Source: Adiantum capillus-veneris (taxonomy: Eukaryota > Streptophyta > Polypodiopsida > Polypodiales > Pteridaceae). Taken from it: a DNA stretch of 64,000 nt. The stretch lies in contig CM043965.1 in assembly GCA_014529385.2 (NCBI GenBank), positions 61,033,433 through 61,097,432 of the forward strand, in the 5' to 3' direction. Position numbers and translations under genes: made by a program. The notes under the pieces are model-generated. The model did not search any database and was not told where the DNA came from. It saw nothing but the letters and a program-made list of their open reading frames with translations. Positions 21,095 to 31,616 of the stretch are shown here, in pieces (position 1 is the first letter of the stretch; every line of letters begins with the position of its first letter).

Positions 21095-21974
21095 GCCAAT
21101 GTCACTTAACTCACTCCCAACCAAATCAATACACAATGGCATCAACAATCATTGCCATGTCCCTTGATCAAGGTAGAGCTTTTACAGGTCAAAGAAAGAC
21201 TATATAAAGACATGCAGGCAGAAGGCACAGAGGAAGTCCACCTTAAGTAAAGAAAGAGCTGGCTAAATAAGAATCCATGATATTTGATTCTGTTCACAAG
21301 AGCACCTGCAGCCCTTCAAAAAGAAACAACCTTTTGTCCTGTACCACGGGTAAGGACATGGCAAGCACATGAAGCATTGAATAAGAAGCGGCCTACATGG
21401 CTCAACTATCCAAAATTTCCAGCTCCGGAGCACGGAACATCGACAGAGGAATACGTGGTGAAAACCCTAACAGTGCCATGACATTCTTCAAAAGCCTCCT
21501 TGATCTCTCATGTGCCATGCTCTACAAAATTTGCCGAATGTTTCTCACATGCATTGAAGCTTTTCACAATCCAGAGCAAGTAGGAGCACCGTGGATGTCA
21601 TTCCTTGAAGGCAGTAAGGGTCTCTGTTACGACCTAAGTGGATAGCATTCCAAAGAAGTTCTTTATGGCTTCTACGCTCGATGCATGTTCTTACCTTCTA
21701 GCAAAATGTTGGCGTTTGAGGAAGCATTTTATACAGGGTTCTTCACTTGGCAAAGGAAGATATTTGGGCCAGTGATAAGCAACCTAACCTCCAAATTTGT
21801 TGGCTACTCAGCCATTGAGATCAAAACAAAGTCACCATGCAGTTCTTGCAGGTTCTAGACAAAGAAAGAAAGATCAGATATGAGAAATCCTTACATGCAC
21901 TCAAAGACCGCCTCGCCATCCGTCAATGCAAAGATTACTTCAATTCATAAAGCTGTGTCAAGGGACGACACAGG

Positions 21975-21989
21975 CAAGAAGGGGGGGAA
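21975..21989 (+). promoter_or_regulatory. Polypurine tract of element B
   Basis: A purine run of AAGAAGGGGGGGAA type ends one base before the TGTTAG of the 3' LTR, the correct place for the plus-strand primer. Confidence 0.85.
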
Positions 21990-22331
21990 TGTTAGTAGCA
22001 AGCTAACTCGGATACCATTTTTTGGAGCTTTCAATGTAAAAACATTATTATTTTGATGAATCAAGAATATTGTAACTCCTACTTTTGAAATAAACTTTGT
22101 AATTGATGAGCCGGGGCTACAAGCTTCCAGATTGTATCAACTTGTCTTTAGTTAGAGCTCCCAGATTATTAGTTTTGACCACCAAAACCCTTGGCTAAGG
22201 TATAAAAGCCAATTTTTGAAAGTTTTTTATAAGTATTTTGGATAATAGAAACACAGCGTGAACTAATGGTGCTCACTTCTCTCCTTCTTGCGCTTTCTAC
22301 TTCCTCCCTAGTTGTCACATTGCAGTCACGT
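21990..22331 (+). repeat. 3' LTR of element B, first part
   Basis: Starts TGTTAGTAGCAAGC and matches 15263-15605. TATA box at 22202-22209. Cut at GCAGTCACGT by insertion of element A; the remainder resumes at 31043. Confidence 0.9.
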
Positions 22332-23468
22332 TGTCAGGGGTTTTTTGGAGCAAGGGATTGCGCATATGTACATACACATGCATGGTGCATTAAATAAGGA
22401 ATTGCCCATTTTCCAGAGCCAGGTGGTTGTGTGGGGCCCACATGTGTATAGGTAGGACACCATGTACATAGTGTATCGATTTTCACTATCACCAGTACCA
22501 GTGTGTTTTTTCTATAATAATGAAGAGTTGCTAGCGTGTAAAACTTCTTGAGGAAGCTATCTGCGGGCCGACGACATTAGGTAAGTAGGTGCGTCAGATG
22601 GCATCTAGTGGCGTCAGGAGGCCGAATGGGGTCAATATTTACACGTGGATAAGTACGGACACAACATGGGTGTTTTCTTGTGATACTTATGCAGAAAGGT
22701 CATCATGAGGATCACTTTTTGAGGCCACTTCACATGGTGGCGGGATGCATTGTTGAAAAAAGTCAATTGCCAGGTGTGCGTGTGACAACTATGCATTGCA
22801 AGGTTAGTTTTTGGCCTGTTCGGGGTCCGTTTGAGGTCATCTAAAATGCCAAGGGTGCCCAAGTCATAAAGCTAAGTGTGGGAATTGAAAAAACAGAGAG
22901 AAGACCAGAAAAAACGTGGAGAAGAGAGAAGGAACAGCCACAACTGTGTTTTTGGGGTTTTTGGAGCCTATTTTGGCCGTAAATTGCTCATCCGAGGTCG
23001 GATTTGAGCACTTTGACATTGTAGACTGGGGTTTTGGGCTGTTCCGGACGTGATGGTGCTGTCCATTTTGCCAAATTACTCACTCTTTTTTTTGCTGTTT
23101 TGGCTGTGTTAGTTTCTCCTGTGATCGAAGCCTCTTCTCAAGTTTGTGATTGTATCTGGCATATTTTATCCATATTGTGTGAGCTATTTAAACCATTGGT
23201 GTTGGCCTAAGCTCAATTGTATCTAAATATCAGAAATTCTCCTCTTTTGAGCTGAGTTTTTTGGGTGTGTGTGTGTGTGTGTGTGTGTCTCTCACTGTGT
23301 GGAGTGGGCAAGTGTTTAGTCTCTCTCCTCTCACTCCAAAGGTGTATTCCCTGTCTCGGCCAGGTGGGTTCTGTAAGCCGAGTGGTGCCCCATAGTGTGT
23401 GTATATCATCCCAAGAGTATGTGTTGGGTCATTATAGAGGCTTTCTATGTGTTTTCTTCCTGCTCACA
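22332..23468 (+). repeat. 5' LTR of element A, 1137 bp
   Basis: TGTCAGGGG ... GCTCACA. Over the first 215 bp it differs from the 3' LTR at about nine sites by hand count, roughly 4 percent. It contains TATAATAA at 22513-22520 and a (GT)n run at 23264-23288 that is longer than in the 3' LTR. Confidence 0.92.
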
Positions 23469-23469
23469 T

Positions 23470-24513
23470 TCTTTTGGTGCCCCCACTAAGGATCTTCTTC
23501 GAGTACCTTCTGCTTCGAGCTTCAAGCTTCGAGATTCGGGATTACAGGTTACAGGGGCAGGTACAGGTACAGGTACAGGTGATTCACACACGTACAGGTA
23601 GCTGGAGTACAGTGATATACTAGCAGTGGTATCACTTGCAGTTGTTGTGGGTATGCATCATTTGGTGCTTGATTGAGCGCATGGTCTGTTGGATTGTACG
23701 TTATTTGTGGAAACTGCCATTGTACGCATTTGTGGAGCCATATTTGGTTTTATTTGGCAGTCCCAGCCATTTCTGAGACTTGGTCTGGAAGATAGTCATT
23801 TCTGAGACTTGACTATACGAGATTTGCATAAGCCTTCGTGTGAGGATCGATAGCGTGAGGTTTTATTGAGCTGGGGGATTCTCAAATGTGGAGATCCTTT
23901 CGGTGATATAGGTAGCTGGAGCACCCTTTTCATGACCTCGCCATAGGCTATGTACTAGTGATTCCTAATTGATGCTCGGGTTCTATTGTTGGCAGTTTAT
24001 GCATACATATAAAGTCTATATTTTGGGTTCTTACTGCTCTACTTCTGGGGAAACTCTGCCAAAATTTTTCCAAGTTATGATGGCTGGTTTTTTGGTCTTT
24101 TGAGCCATTTATGTTGTTATGCTGCTGAAATTCTGGCAAAATCATAGGATAAGTCAGGTGTGCTTTCTTGGGAGCTGCATGGTTGACTTTAATGGATGAT
24201 CAAAATGGCCCTCAATTCACTCCTTTTCATTTAACTCAAAGAATCCAGATAAATGTTTATGTGTCCAGGAAGATTTTTTTCCAACAGCGCATAGTCTTTA
24301 TGTTCGGGCCAAGAAGATTAAGAGAGATCCTGGAATGTCCTTTGCCTGTTGTAATTCCGATGATTAACTATGAAAACTCATTTGATGTGCATGTGTTTGT
24401 CCTTATCTAAAGTTGAGCTTCATTGAAGTTTCTGGGAATTGAGTCATTCAAAAGTTTTGGGTTCTTGCACGAGTGTTTGAAGGGGTTCTCAAAGTATCGT
24501 AACTTGGGTAGCC
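23470..24513 (+). other. Primer region and leader of element A
   Basis: TGGTGCCCCCACTAAGGATC (from 23476) lies eight bases after the LTR, where the primer site belongs. It keeps TGG.GCC and GGATC of the tRNA-Asp type but is diverged, so the primer is uncertain. ACAGGT hexamers repeat at about 23546-23580. The rest, to the gag ATG, is noncoding leader. Confidence 0.5.
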
Positions 24514-25467
24514 ATGGCTTTCTCTTACCCAGAGTTTCATGGAAGAAGTGATGAAGATGTAGAAGACTTTTTGGAAAAGATGGAGGTTGCTAGCATTAGC
24601 AACTAGATTCATGACCCAGCGCAGATGTTACGTCTTCTCCAAATTTGTTTGAAGATTGATGCACGAGTTTGGTCCAAAGCATTTGAAGAGGAGTTGCGTG
24701 TGGCGGATCCACCTGTGAGATTGAGTTGGGACAATCTAAGGCATGGATTGGAAGTGGAGTTTGTGAAGATAGAAGATCCTGACAAAGTGTGGCAAGAAGT
24801 ACAAGGTTTGGTGCAGAAGGAAGGTGAGCGAGTAGATGCGTACATATGTAAGTTCTCATTGGCATGGGAGAGGATGTGCAAGGCCTTAGCACCACAAGTA
24901 CCCCCGCTTGACATGATGAAGAAGGACAGGTTCTTGGGTGGTCTTTGGGAGAATATACGTTGGAGAGTGGAGCTAAAGAAACCTAGGACATATGAAGATG
25001 CACTAGAGGTAGCAAGGAACAAAGAGTGGAAGCTGAGGAAAATGAGCCAGTTAGGAGTAGAGTCTTTGCCCATGAGGTCGAAATTTCAGCCTATGGACTC
25101 GTTACAAGGTCGCATACCAGGGGTTCATCATGAACCTGTGGTTTCTGTTACTCCTCATGTTATGCCAACAATGGTCACTACAGCAGTGGAAGATGATGGG
25201 CTAAGACACGACATGAGGCAAGTGGTAGATTTAATGAAGAATCTTAGCCTCAACCTGCTAGGTCAAGTGGGAAATAATCGAGGTCGAGGGAGGTTTGCAA
25301 ATCAGCCAGAAGGTGAAGAAAGACCTAGGAATGGTGTTGGACAAAGTAATGGTAGGTTTTGGAGGCAAACACCCACATGTTATAATTGTGGAGAGTTGGG
25401 CCACATCAGCCCGCAATGTGATAAGCCGCCAAGGATGGGGGGAGACATGTATCCATTTCCAAGATAG
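24514..25467 (+). pseudogene. Element A gag, one premature stop
   Basis: ATG 24514 (MAFSYPEFHGRSDEDVEDFL), with TAG at codon 31 (24604-24606), then open to TAG 25465-25467. The capsid region spans about 24600-25030 (WDNLRHGLEVEFVKIEDPD, then EGERVDAYICKF). A zinc knuckle CYNCGELGHISPQC (C-x2-C-x4-H-x4-C) lies at 25378-25419. It would form the particle and bind RNA. The protease-RT frame follows in the same phase after a single TAG. Confidence 0.85.
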
Positions 25468-27880
25468 GTGCTAACTCGGTCAAATGATTATGGCATTAAA
25501 ATAAAGGGAGAAGAAGGAACCAGTGGATTAACCCAGGAGGAAAAGGGAAATACAAAAGTGATAAGTGTGGTTACCTTGGAGAAGGCATCAAAGCTAGAGG
25601 ATACATTAGTGATGCCTATTGGGAAGAGGACCACAGAGGAAAAGGAAGGAAGAAATGCCCCAGGTCCTAGTAACAAGAAGGGAAAGAGTCATGAAGGTGA
25701 GGATGTCAAGGCCAAGAGGAAAATGAGGGCTCGTCGCAAGTTTCATGTTTCAGATGTTCCACTAGGGGATGGGAAATTAAGCTATGACTTGAAGGAGGAT
25801 CTGACAAGCAGGAAAGCCGATGTTACTTTTGGGTAGCTTATAGAGATGGTGCCTAAGTTAAAGCGACAGTGGAAAAGGATAGTTAACCCAATGGAGAAAG
25901 AGCCAGAGAGAGGTTCAGTGAAGGTGTTGGCGATGGATGAGCTACCAGACATTTTCCCAATAGTAGATGTGTGGCACAAAAGAAAGAATTTGGGACAAGT
26001 TTATGTGGATGTTGGAGCCCAAATATGTGTCATAACACATTCATGTGTTGAGAAGATGGGTCTTACAATGACTGGGGTGTCAGGATTTCGGAAATTGGCA
26101 AACCATCAGAAAGTAAAATGTTTGGGTGTTGTAAAGAGCTTAGAAGTGGAGGCATATGATGCAAAGGCAGTGGTTGATTTTCATGTGATTGCAGCAGGGT
26201 TGGGAGCATATCCTATTATACTGGGTAGACCATGGTTACGTGCAGTGGGAGACGTTCAAGATTGGAGACGTGGTACGATTAGCCTCTATGGAAAGACAGG
26301 TGCCAAGAAGCTATATAATATGGACACAAGGAAACGATTGGAGGATCTCTATGAAGATGAGGATGAGTCTAGTGATGAAGACTATTCCACAGTGTCTGAC
26401 GAGGATAGTGATAGTACTACCAGCAGTGATAAGGATGCTGATGTTGCATTTCTTTTGATGGACAAAGGGATCCAGGAGTCTGGTGTAGTCGCATTTGCAA
26501 ATGAGATTGAAGATGAAAGTGAAGGGCCTTATGAAGTGATTGAAGGGCTAATGCAGACCAAGATTGAATTGTCAAAGAAGCACGAATTGATGACACAAAT
26601 GATCAGTGGAGACCTCTCAACTATGGAGAAGGAGATATATTTGCATATGGTGGCTAGTTTTCCTGATTTGTTCATTACTTCATATGAAGAGATCAGAGGG
26701 TTGAAGGGCGAAGAGATGCATATAGAGTTGAAAGAAGGTGCTAAGCCAGTGCGACAAAGGCTAAGAAGGATGGGTCAAGAGCAAATGGAAGCCTTGAGAG
26801 AAGAGGTGGACAAGTTATTGAAGGCAGGGTTCATAGTCCCTGTGGAGACCACAGAATGGGTGAGTCCAGTAGTTGTCAGTCCAAAGAAGGATGGAAAGTG
26901 GAGGATTTGTGTATATTTTAAGCCCTTAAATGCAGACACTGAGAAGAACCCATATCCTCTTCCATTCATTGATCAGATCTTGGATTCAGTGGCAGGCTAT
27001 GAGAGGTACAGTGTGTGTGATGGTTTTTCATGCTATTTTCAATTGAAGATTGCTCTTAAAGACCGCACAAAGACAACTTTTATTACGCCATGGGGCTGCT
27101 ATTGTTACACCGTATTGCCATTTGGGTTGTCAAATGGATGATCTTTCTATCAAGAGAGAGAAAATTGGGTATTGGAACCTTTCATTGGTAGTTGTGTGAA
27201 AGCTTTTATGGATGACTTTTGTGTCTACAGTAGTAGGGCTGAACACCATGAGAAGTTGTAGATGGTATTGGCTCGATATGATGAATGTGGAGGACAACTA
27301 AATCCAAAGAAATGTAGTCTAGCACAGCCAAGGGTGAAGTTATTGGGCCACATGGTGTTAGAAAATGGCATTGAGGCTGATCCAGACAAGGTTAAGTCTA
27401 TTATTCTTCTTCCATCGCCTACGAGTACGAAGCAATTGGCAACCTTTATACACAAAGTGAAGTACATGGCACGGTTTATTCCATTGTCTTCTGAGCTTCT
27501 TTATCCATTACAACAAGTGGCGAAGCATGATCCATTGCAATGGGATGACAAGTGTGAAGAAGTGTTTCAAGAGGTGAAAGAGGTTTTAGGGGGGTTGTCA
27601 GCCATGCACGCTCCTGATTGGGAGAAAGTTTTTTATGTAAATCCATCAGTAGGGGATGATTCCATTGGAGCCATGCTATTGCAAAAGGGGAAGGGCAGCC
27701 ATTATATGAGGCCAGTTTATTGTGCAACGGCGAGGGAAGCTGCTAGTAGAGAGAAAGTTCTTGGAAGTAGAGCTAGTGATGGCCAGTGTGATATTTGCTT
27801 GTCGACGATTTCGTCATTACTTGCTACCATGAACTTTTGTTTTCTTGACAAGTTACGCTTTTTTGCCCCAGTTAATTAAT
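25468..27880 (+). pseudogene. Element A protease-RT-RNase H
   Basis: Same frame as gag, with stops at 25834-25836, 27139-27141 and 27259-27261. A Lys-rich spacer comes first. The protease then reads VYVDVGAQICVI (active-site DTG changed to DVG) and IILGRPWLRAVG. RT shows SPVVVSPKKDGKWRICV, VLPFGLSNG and FMDDFCVYS (27205-27231), with both catalytic Asp kept. The RT-linked RNase H (27600-27880) shifts frame near 27750: the correct phase continues as FACRRFRHYLL. So protease and RNase H are damaged. Confidence 0.88.
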
Positions 27881-27898
27881 GGCACTAACATGTAAAAT

Positions 27899-28440
27899 GT
27901 GGCGAAGAAATGGGTAATTGAGCTACAAGAGTTTGAGTTCTCTTTTCTAGTGGAAGACAATACAAGAGCTACCCTAGCTGATTTGTTGACTTACAAGGAG
28001 AATCCCCTTCTTGTTAAGGAAGAGGTGGTGAGAAGAGTAGTTGAAGAAGTGCCACAGATCAGCAATGCACATGTTTTGTTCTTTGATGGCTCATAGAGAA
28101 AGAGCCATGATACGGCTTTAGGGGGTATAGCACTTTATGATCCAAAGGGGAAGCTAGTATTCAAGAGAGGGTTCAAATTGGATGCTCATAGTAACAATGA
28201 GGCTGAATATGCTACTTTGGAAGCCGGATTACACATTTGTTTGAAGCATGGGGTTTGAAGGTTGAGCATAAAAGGTGATGCCTTGTTAGTGGTGAAGCAA
28301 GTGCTGGGTGTGTGTAAGAGCAAGAACACCTCATTGAAGGAAATGTGTTTCAGAATTCAAGGCCTGTTAAAAAAGTTTGAAGCATGGAGCATTAGACACA
28401 TTGAACGTTCTCTAAATGGAGAGGCACATGAAGCAGCTCA
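27899..28440 (+). pseudogene. Element A second (archaeal-type) RNase H
   Basis: A second RNase H between the RT-linked one and integrase: LFFDGS (first Asp, 28081-28093), NNEAEYATLEAGL (Glu), SIKGDALLVVKQV (Asp) and LNGEAHEAA, where the usual final Asp is His. Stops at 28094-28096 and 28256-28258 interrupt it. A duplicated RNase H here is the known signature of plant Tat elements; it is thought to aid removal of RNA primers. Confidence 0.8.
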
Positions 28441-29866
28441 AAGCATGATTGGGGAGCTATTTGTGTTGAGGACCACTTTACCTCTTTATCATGGCTGGGA
28501 AAGTTTGGCTCAAGAAGAGGAGTTTTTGCTAACAGGAATCATTCCAAAGGAGATTCAGAAGTCTAAGAAGTATGGTTTTGTGCGTAGAGCATACAGGTAC
28601 AAATTGATTGGTGATGTCTTATACATGAAAGGGGCTGATCTCGTGTTGAGACGTGTACCTTGGAGGGAGGAGCTTTACAAAGTGTTGGAAGAGAAGCATG
28701 AAGGCGCATGTGGCGGCCATTTGGCTCTAAAGATCACCTTGCATAAGATCTTGCAAGAGGGGTATGTATGGCCTAGTCTGCACAAGGATGTTCACCATTG
28801 GTGTAGGTCTTGCAATAGGTGTCAAGCATTTGGGAAGAGAGTGTTGAAGCCAGAGCTACGAAAAACCATTATGGCGTTTGATGTGTTTGAAAAGTGGGGG
28901 ATTGATGCAATAGGCCCGTTACCTATCACAAGCAGGGGAAAAAGCTATATTTTGACTATAGTGGACTATCTCTCTAGATGGGCAGAGCCTATAGCAGTAA
29001 AACAGATCACTGCAAAGGATGTGGCAAAGTTTGTGTATGATGAAATATGTTGCAAGTTTGGGGTGCCACTAGAGCTACTTTCAGATAAGGGGCAAGGATT
29101 TAGAGCTAAACTGCTAGACTTTTTATGCGTGAAGATGAAGATTAGGCACCAACATACCACTCCTTATTATCCGCAGTGTAATGGCTTAAATGAAAGGTTC
29201 AATGGTGATTTGGTACAAATTCTTTTGAAAGTGACAGAGCACCAAGGAAAGAATTGGGATTTAGAATTGCCTAGTGCATTATGGGCTTACCGTACTTCGG
29301 TGAAGACAGGTACAGGGTTTACTCCATCTCATTTGGTGTATGGAAAGGAAGCACTATTGCATGTGGAAGTAGAGTTTCCTGTAGTAAAGATGCCAGAGAA
29401 GTTTCTTGGGCCGCCTAGTGATGCATTCAAAGAGAGGTTCTTACAGTTACAAGAGGTTCAGCTGGATAGAATGAGTGCATTGGAACATTATGGGCAGATG
29501 CAGGATAAGGCTTTGGCAAAGATAAATGAAAAGGTCAAAAGTAAGGGTATCAAGAAGCATGAATTGGTTTTGCGCTACAACAGTAAGCTGGACAACACCT
29601 TCCAAAAGAAGTTTCAAATTAAGTGGGAAGGCCCTTTCAAGGTAGTGGAGTGTTTTCTGAATGGTACATATTAGTTGGCTAACCTGGATGGGATTCTACA
29701 TAAGTCAAGGGTAAATGGATTGCGTCTTAAATTATATCATGTCAGGTTAATGATGGTGGAGCAAGATGAGCTGTCTGTGGATCAAGAAATGTTGGTGAAG
29801 GATGAGGAGACTTGTGTCGCTGCGAGTCTCATATCGCTTTTTGCTGCTGCTGCTGATCATGAATGA
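28262..29866 (+). pseudogene. Element A integrase and C-terminal domain
   Basis: Open from the RNase H end to TAG 29672-29674, then to 29866 in the same frame. The HHCC finger is seen in HEGACGGH ... CRSCNRC (about 28700-28825). The DDE core is WGIDAIGPL, LLSDKGQGF and LNERFNGDL, all three acids present. The C-terminal part has the GPFKVVE beta-barrel (FQIKWEGPFKVVECF) and LKLYHVR. It would insert the cDNA. It is the best preserved enzyme of the element. Confidence 0.9.
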
Positions 29867-29875
29867 TCTAGCAGG

Positions 29876-29894
29876 CTAGGGGATGGGCAAATTA
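29876..29894 (+). promoter_or_regulatory. Polypurine tract of element A
   Basis: AGGGGATGGGCAAATTA type sequence immediately before the 3' LTR. Purine-rich but less pure than element B's. Confidence 0.55.
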
Positions 29895-31042
29895 TGTCAG
29901 GGGTTTTTTGGAGCAAGGGATTGCGCATATGTACATACACATGCATGGTGCATTAAATAAGGAATTGCCCATTTTCCAGAGCCAGGTGGTTATGTGGGGC
30001 CCACATGTGTACAAGTAGGACACCATGTACATAGTGCATCGATTTTCACTATCACCAGTACCAGTGTGTTTTTTCTATAATAATGAAGAGTTGCTAGCGC
30101 GTAAAAATTCTTGAGGAAGCTATCCGCGGGCCGACGACATGAGGTAAGTAGGTGCATCAGATGGCATCTAGTGGCGTCAGGAGGCCGAATGGGGTCAATA
30201 TTTGCACGTGGATAAGTACGGACACAACGTGGGTGTTTTCTTGTGATACTTATGCAGAAAGGTCATCATGAGGACCACTTTTTGGGGCCACTTCACATGG
30301 TGGCGGGATGCATTATTGAAAAAAGTCGAGTGCCAGGTGTGCGTATGGATGTAGTAGGGTGACAACTATGCACTGCGAGGTCAGTTTTTGGCCTGTTCGG
30401 GGTCTGTTTGAGGTCATCTAAAAGGCCAAGGGTGCCTAAGTCATAAATCTAAGTGTGGGAATTGAAAAAACAGAGAGAAGACCAGAAAAAACGTGGAGAA
30501 GAGAGGAGGAACAGCCGCAACTGTGTTTTTGGGGTTTTTGGAGCTTGTTTTGGCCGTAAACTGCTCATCCGAGGTCGGATTTGAGCACTTTGACATTGTA
30601 GACTGGGGTTTTGGGCCGTTCCGGATGCGATGGTGCTGTCTATTGTGCCAAATTACTCACTGTTTTTCTGCTGTTTTGGCTGTGTAAGTTTCTCCTGGTT
30701 AAGAGAGAAGCCTCTTCTCAAGTTTGTGATTATATCTGGCATATTTTATCCATATTGTGTGAGCTATTTGCCCCATTGGTGTTGGCCTAAGCTCAATTGT
30801 ATCTAAATATAAGAAATTCTCCTCTTTTGAGCTGAGGTTTTTGGGTGTGTGTGTGTGTGTCTCTCGCTGTGTGGAGTGGACAAGTGGGTAGTCTCTCTCC
30901 TCTCACTCCAAAGGTGTATTTCCTCTCTCGGCCAGGTGGGTTGTGTAAGCCGAGTGGTGCCCCATAGTGTGTGTGTATATCATCCCAAGAGTGCGTGTCG
31001 GGTCGTTATAGAGTCTTTATGTGTGTTTTCTTCCCGCTCACA
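29895..31042 (+). repeat. 3' LTR of element A, 1148 bp
   Basis: TGTCAGGGG ... GCTCACA. Differs from the 5' LTR by point changes and a few small indels (for example GTATGGATGTAGTAGG, 30345-30360, absent on the 5' side). Followed by the ACGT target copy. Confidence 0.92.
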
Positions 31043-31616
31043 ACGTCTGTTGTGTTGCAACCACAAGCAAGAGCTCTATGCATTGACGTAAAAATTTCAC
31101 TCTATTTCGTAGCTTTTTGGCGTTGCCGGACCTGCGGCCTAATTTCATTATAAGTATAAATTTACACTTCAAAATCAAAAACTAAGTATAGGCGGGATCT
31201 TGGGGCGTCATTGCTAAGCGTTTAGATGCATTTTGGGTCGAAAATGACTAGGTCAAAAACTCACTGTTGTTAATAATTGCGATTTTTGCACTTGACCTAA
31301 AGTGAGATTTGAGACTATAAGCATGTGTGCTTAGGTCTTATAATCATGTCCTAGAAGTTTTGTTACGTTTGGATGTCGTTTGATGCTGTAACGGATGTGA
31401 TCTGTTTGCTGATGAGCGATTAGCTTTTGGTGATTTCAGTCATTTGAGTGTAGCGTGAGTTAGATGCGAGTTGTTTGTTGTTTTCCTAGAGATTGACAAC
31501 CTCTTGTAGCCTCTATGCACTAGTCGAGTCAGCTTTGTCCCATGGATTGACAATTATATTTGTGGTTCTTGCTACGTCTGCAATAAGATAGGAGTGAGGA
31601 TAGACACCCGTCCCAC
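31043..31616 (+). repeat. 3' LTR of element B, second part
   Basis: Resumes at ACGTCTGTTGTG and ends CCCGTCCCACA, matching 15602-16173. Element E sequence (TTGATGAATTGG) follows directly. Confidence 0.9.

Larger units (their letters stand above)
22332..31042 (+). mobile_element. Element A: complete Tat-type Ty3/gypsy retrotransposon, 8.7 kb
   Basis: Two LTRs, gag, protease, RT, RNase H, a second RNase H and integrase, all on the plus strand. The insertion duplicated four bases, ACGT (22328-22331 and 31043-31046), inside element B's 3' LTR. Stops and at least one frameshift make it dead, but every domain is still legible. The second RNase H before integrase marks the Tat group. Confidence 0.92.
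15263..31616 (+). mobile_element. Element B: Tat/Athila-like LTR element without pol, interrupted by element A
   Basis: 5' LTR 15263-16173, tRNA-Asp-like primer site, repeat-bearing leader, a gag start, unrelated coding blocks, a polypurine tract and a 3' LTR split at 22331/31043. Its own internal sequence (16174-21989) has no protease, RT or integrase, so it needs enzymes from a related element. Flanks TTGAC/TTGAT match at four of five bases. It sits inside element E. Confidence 0.85.
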
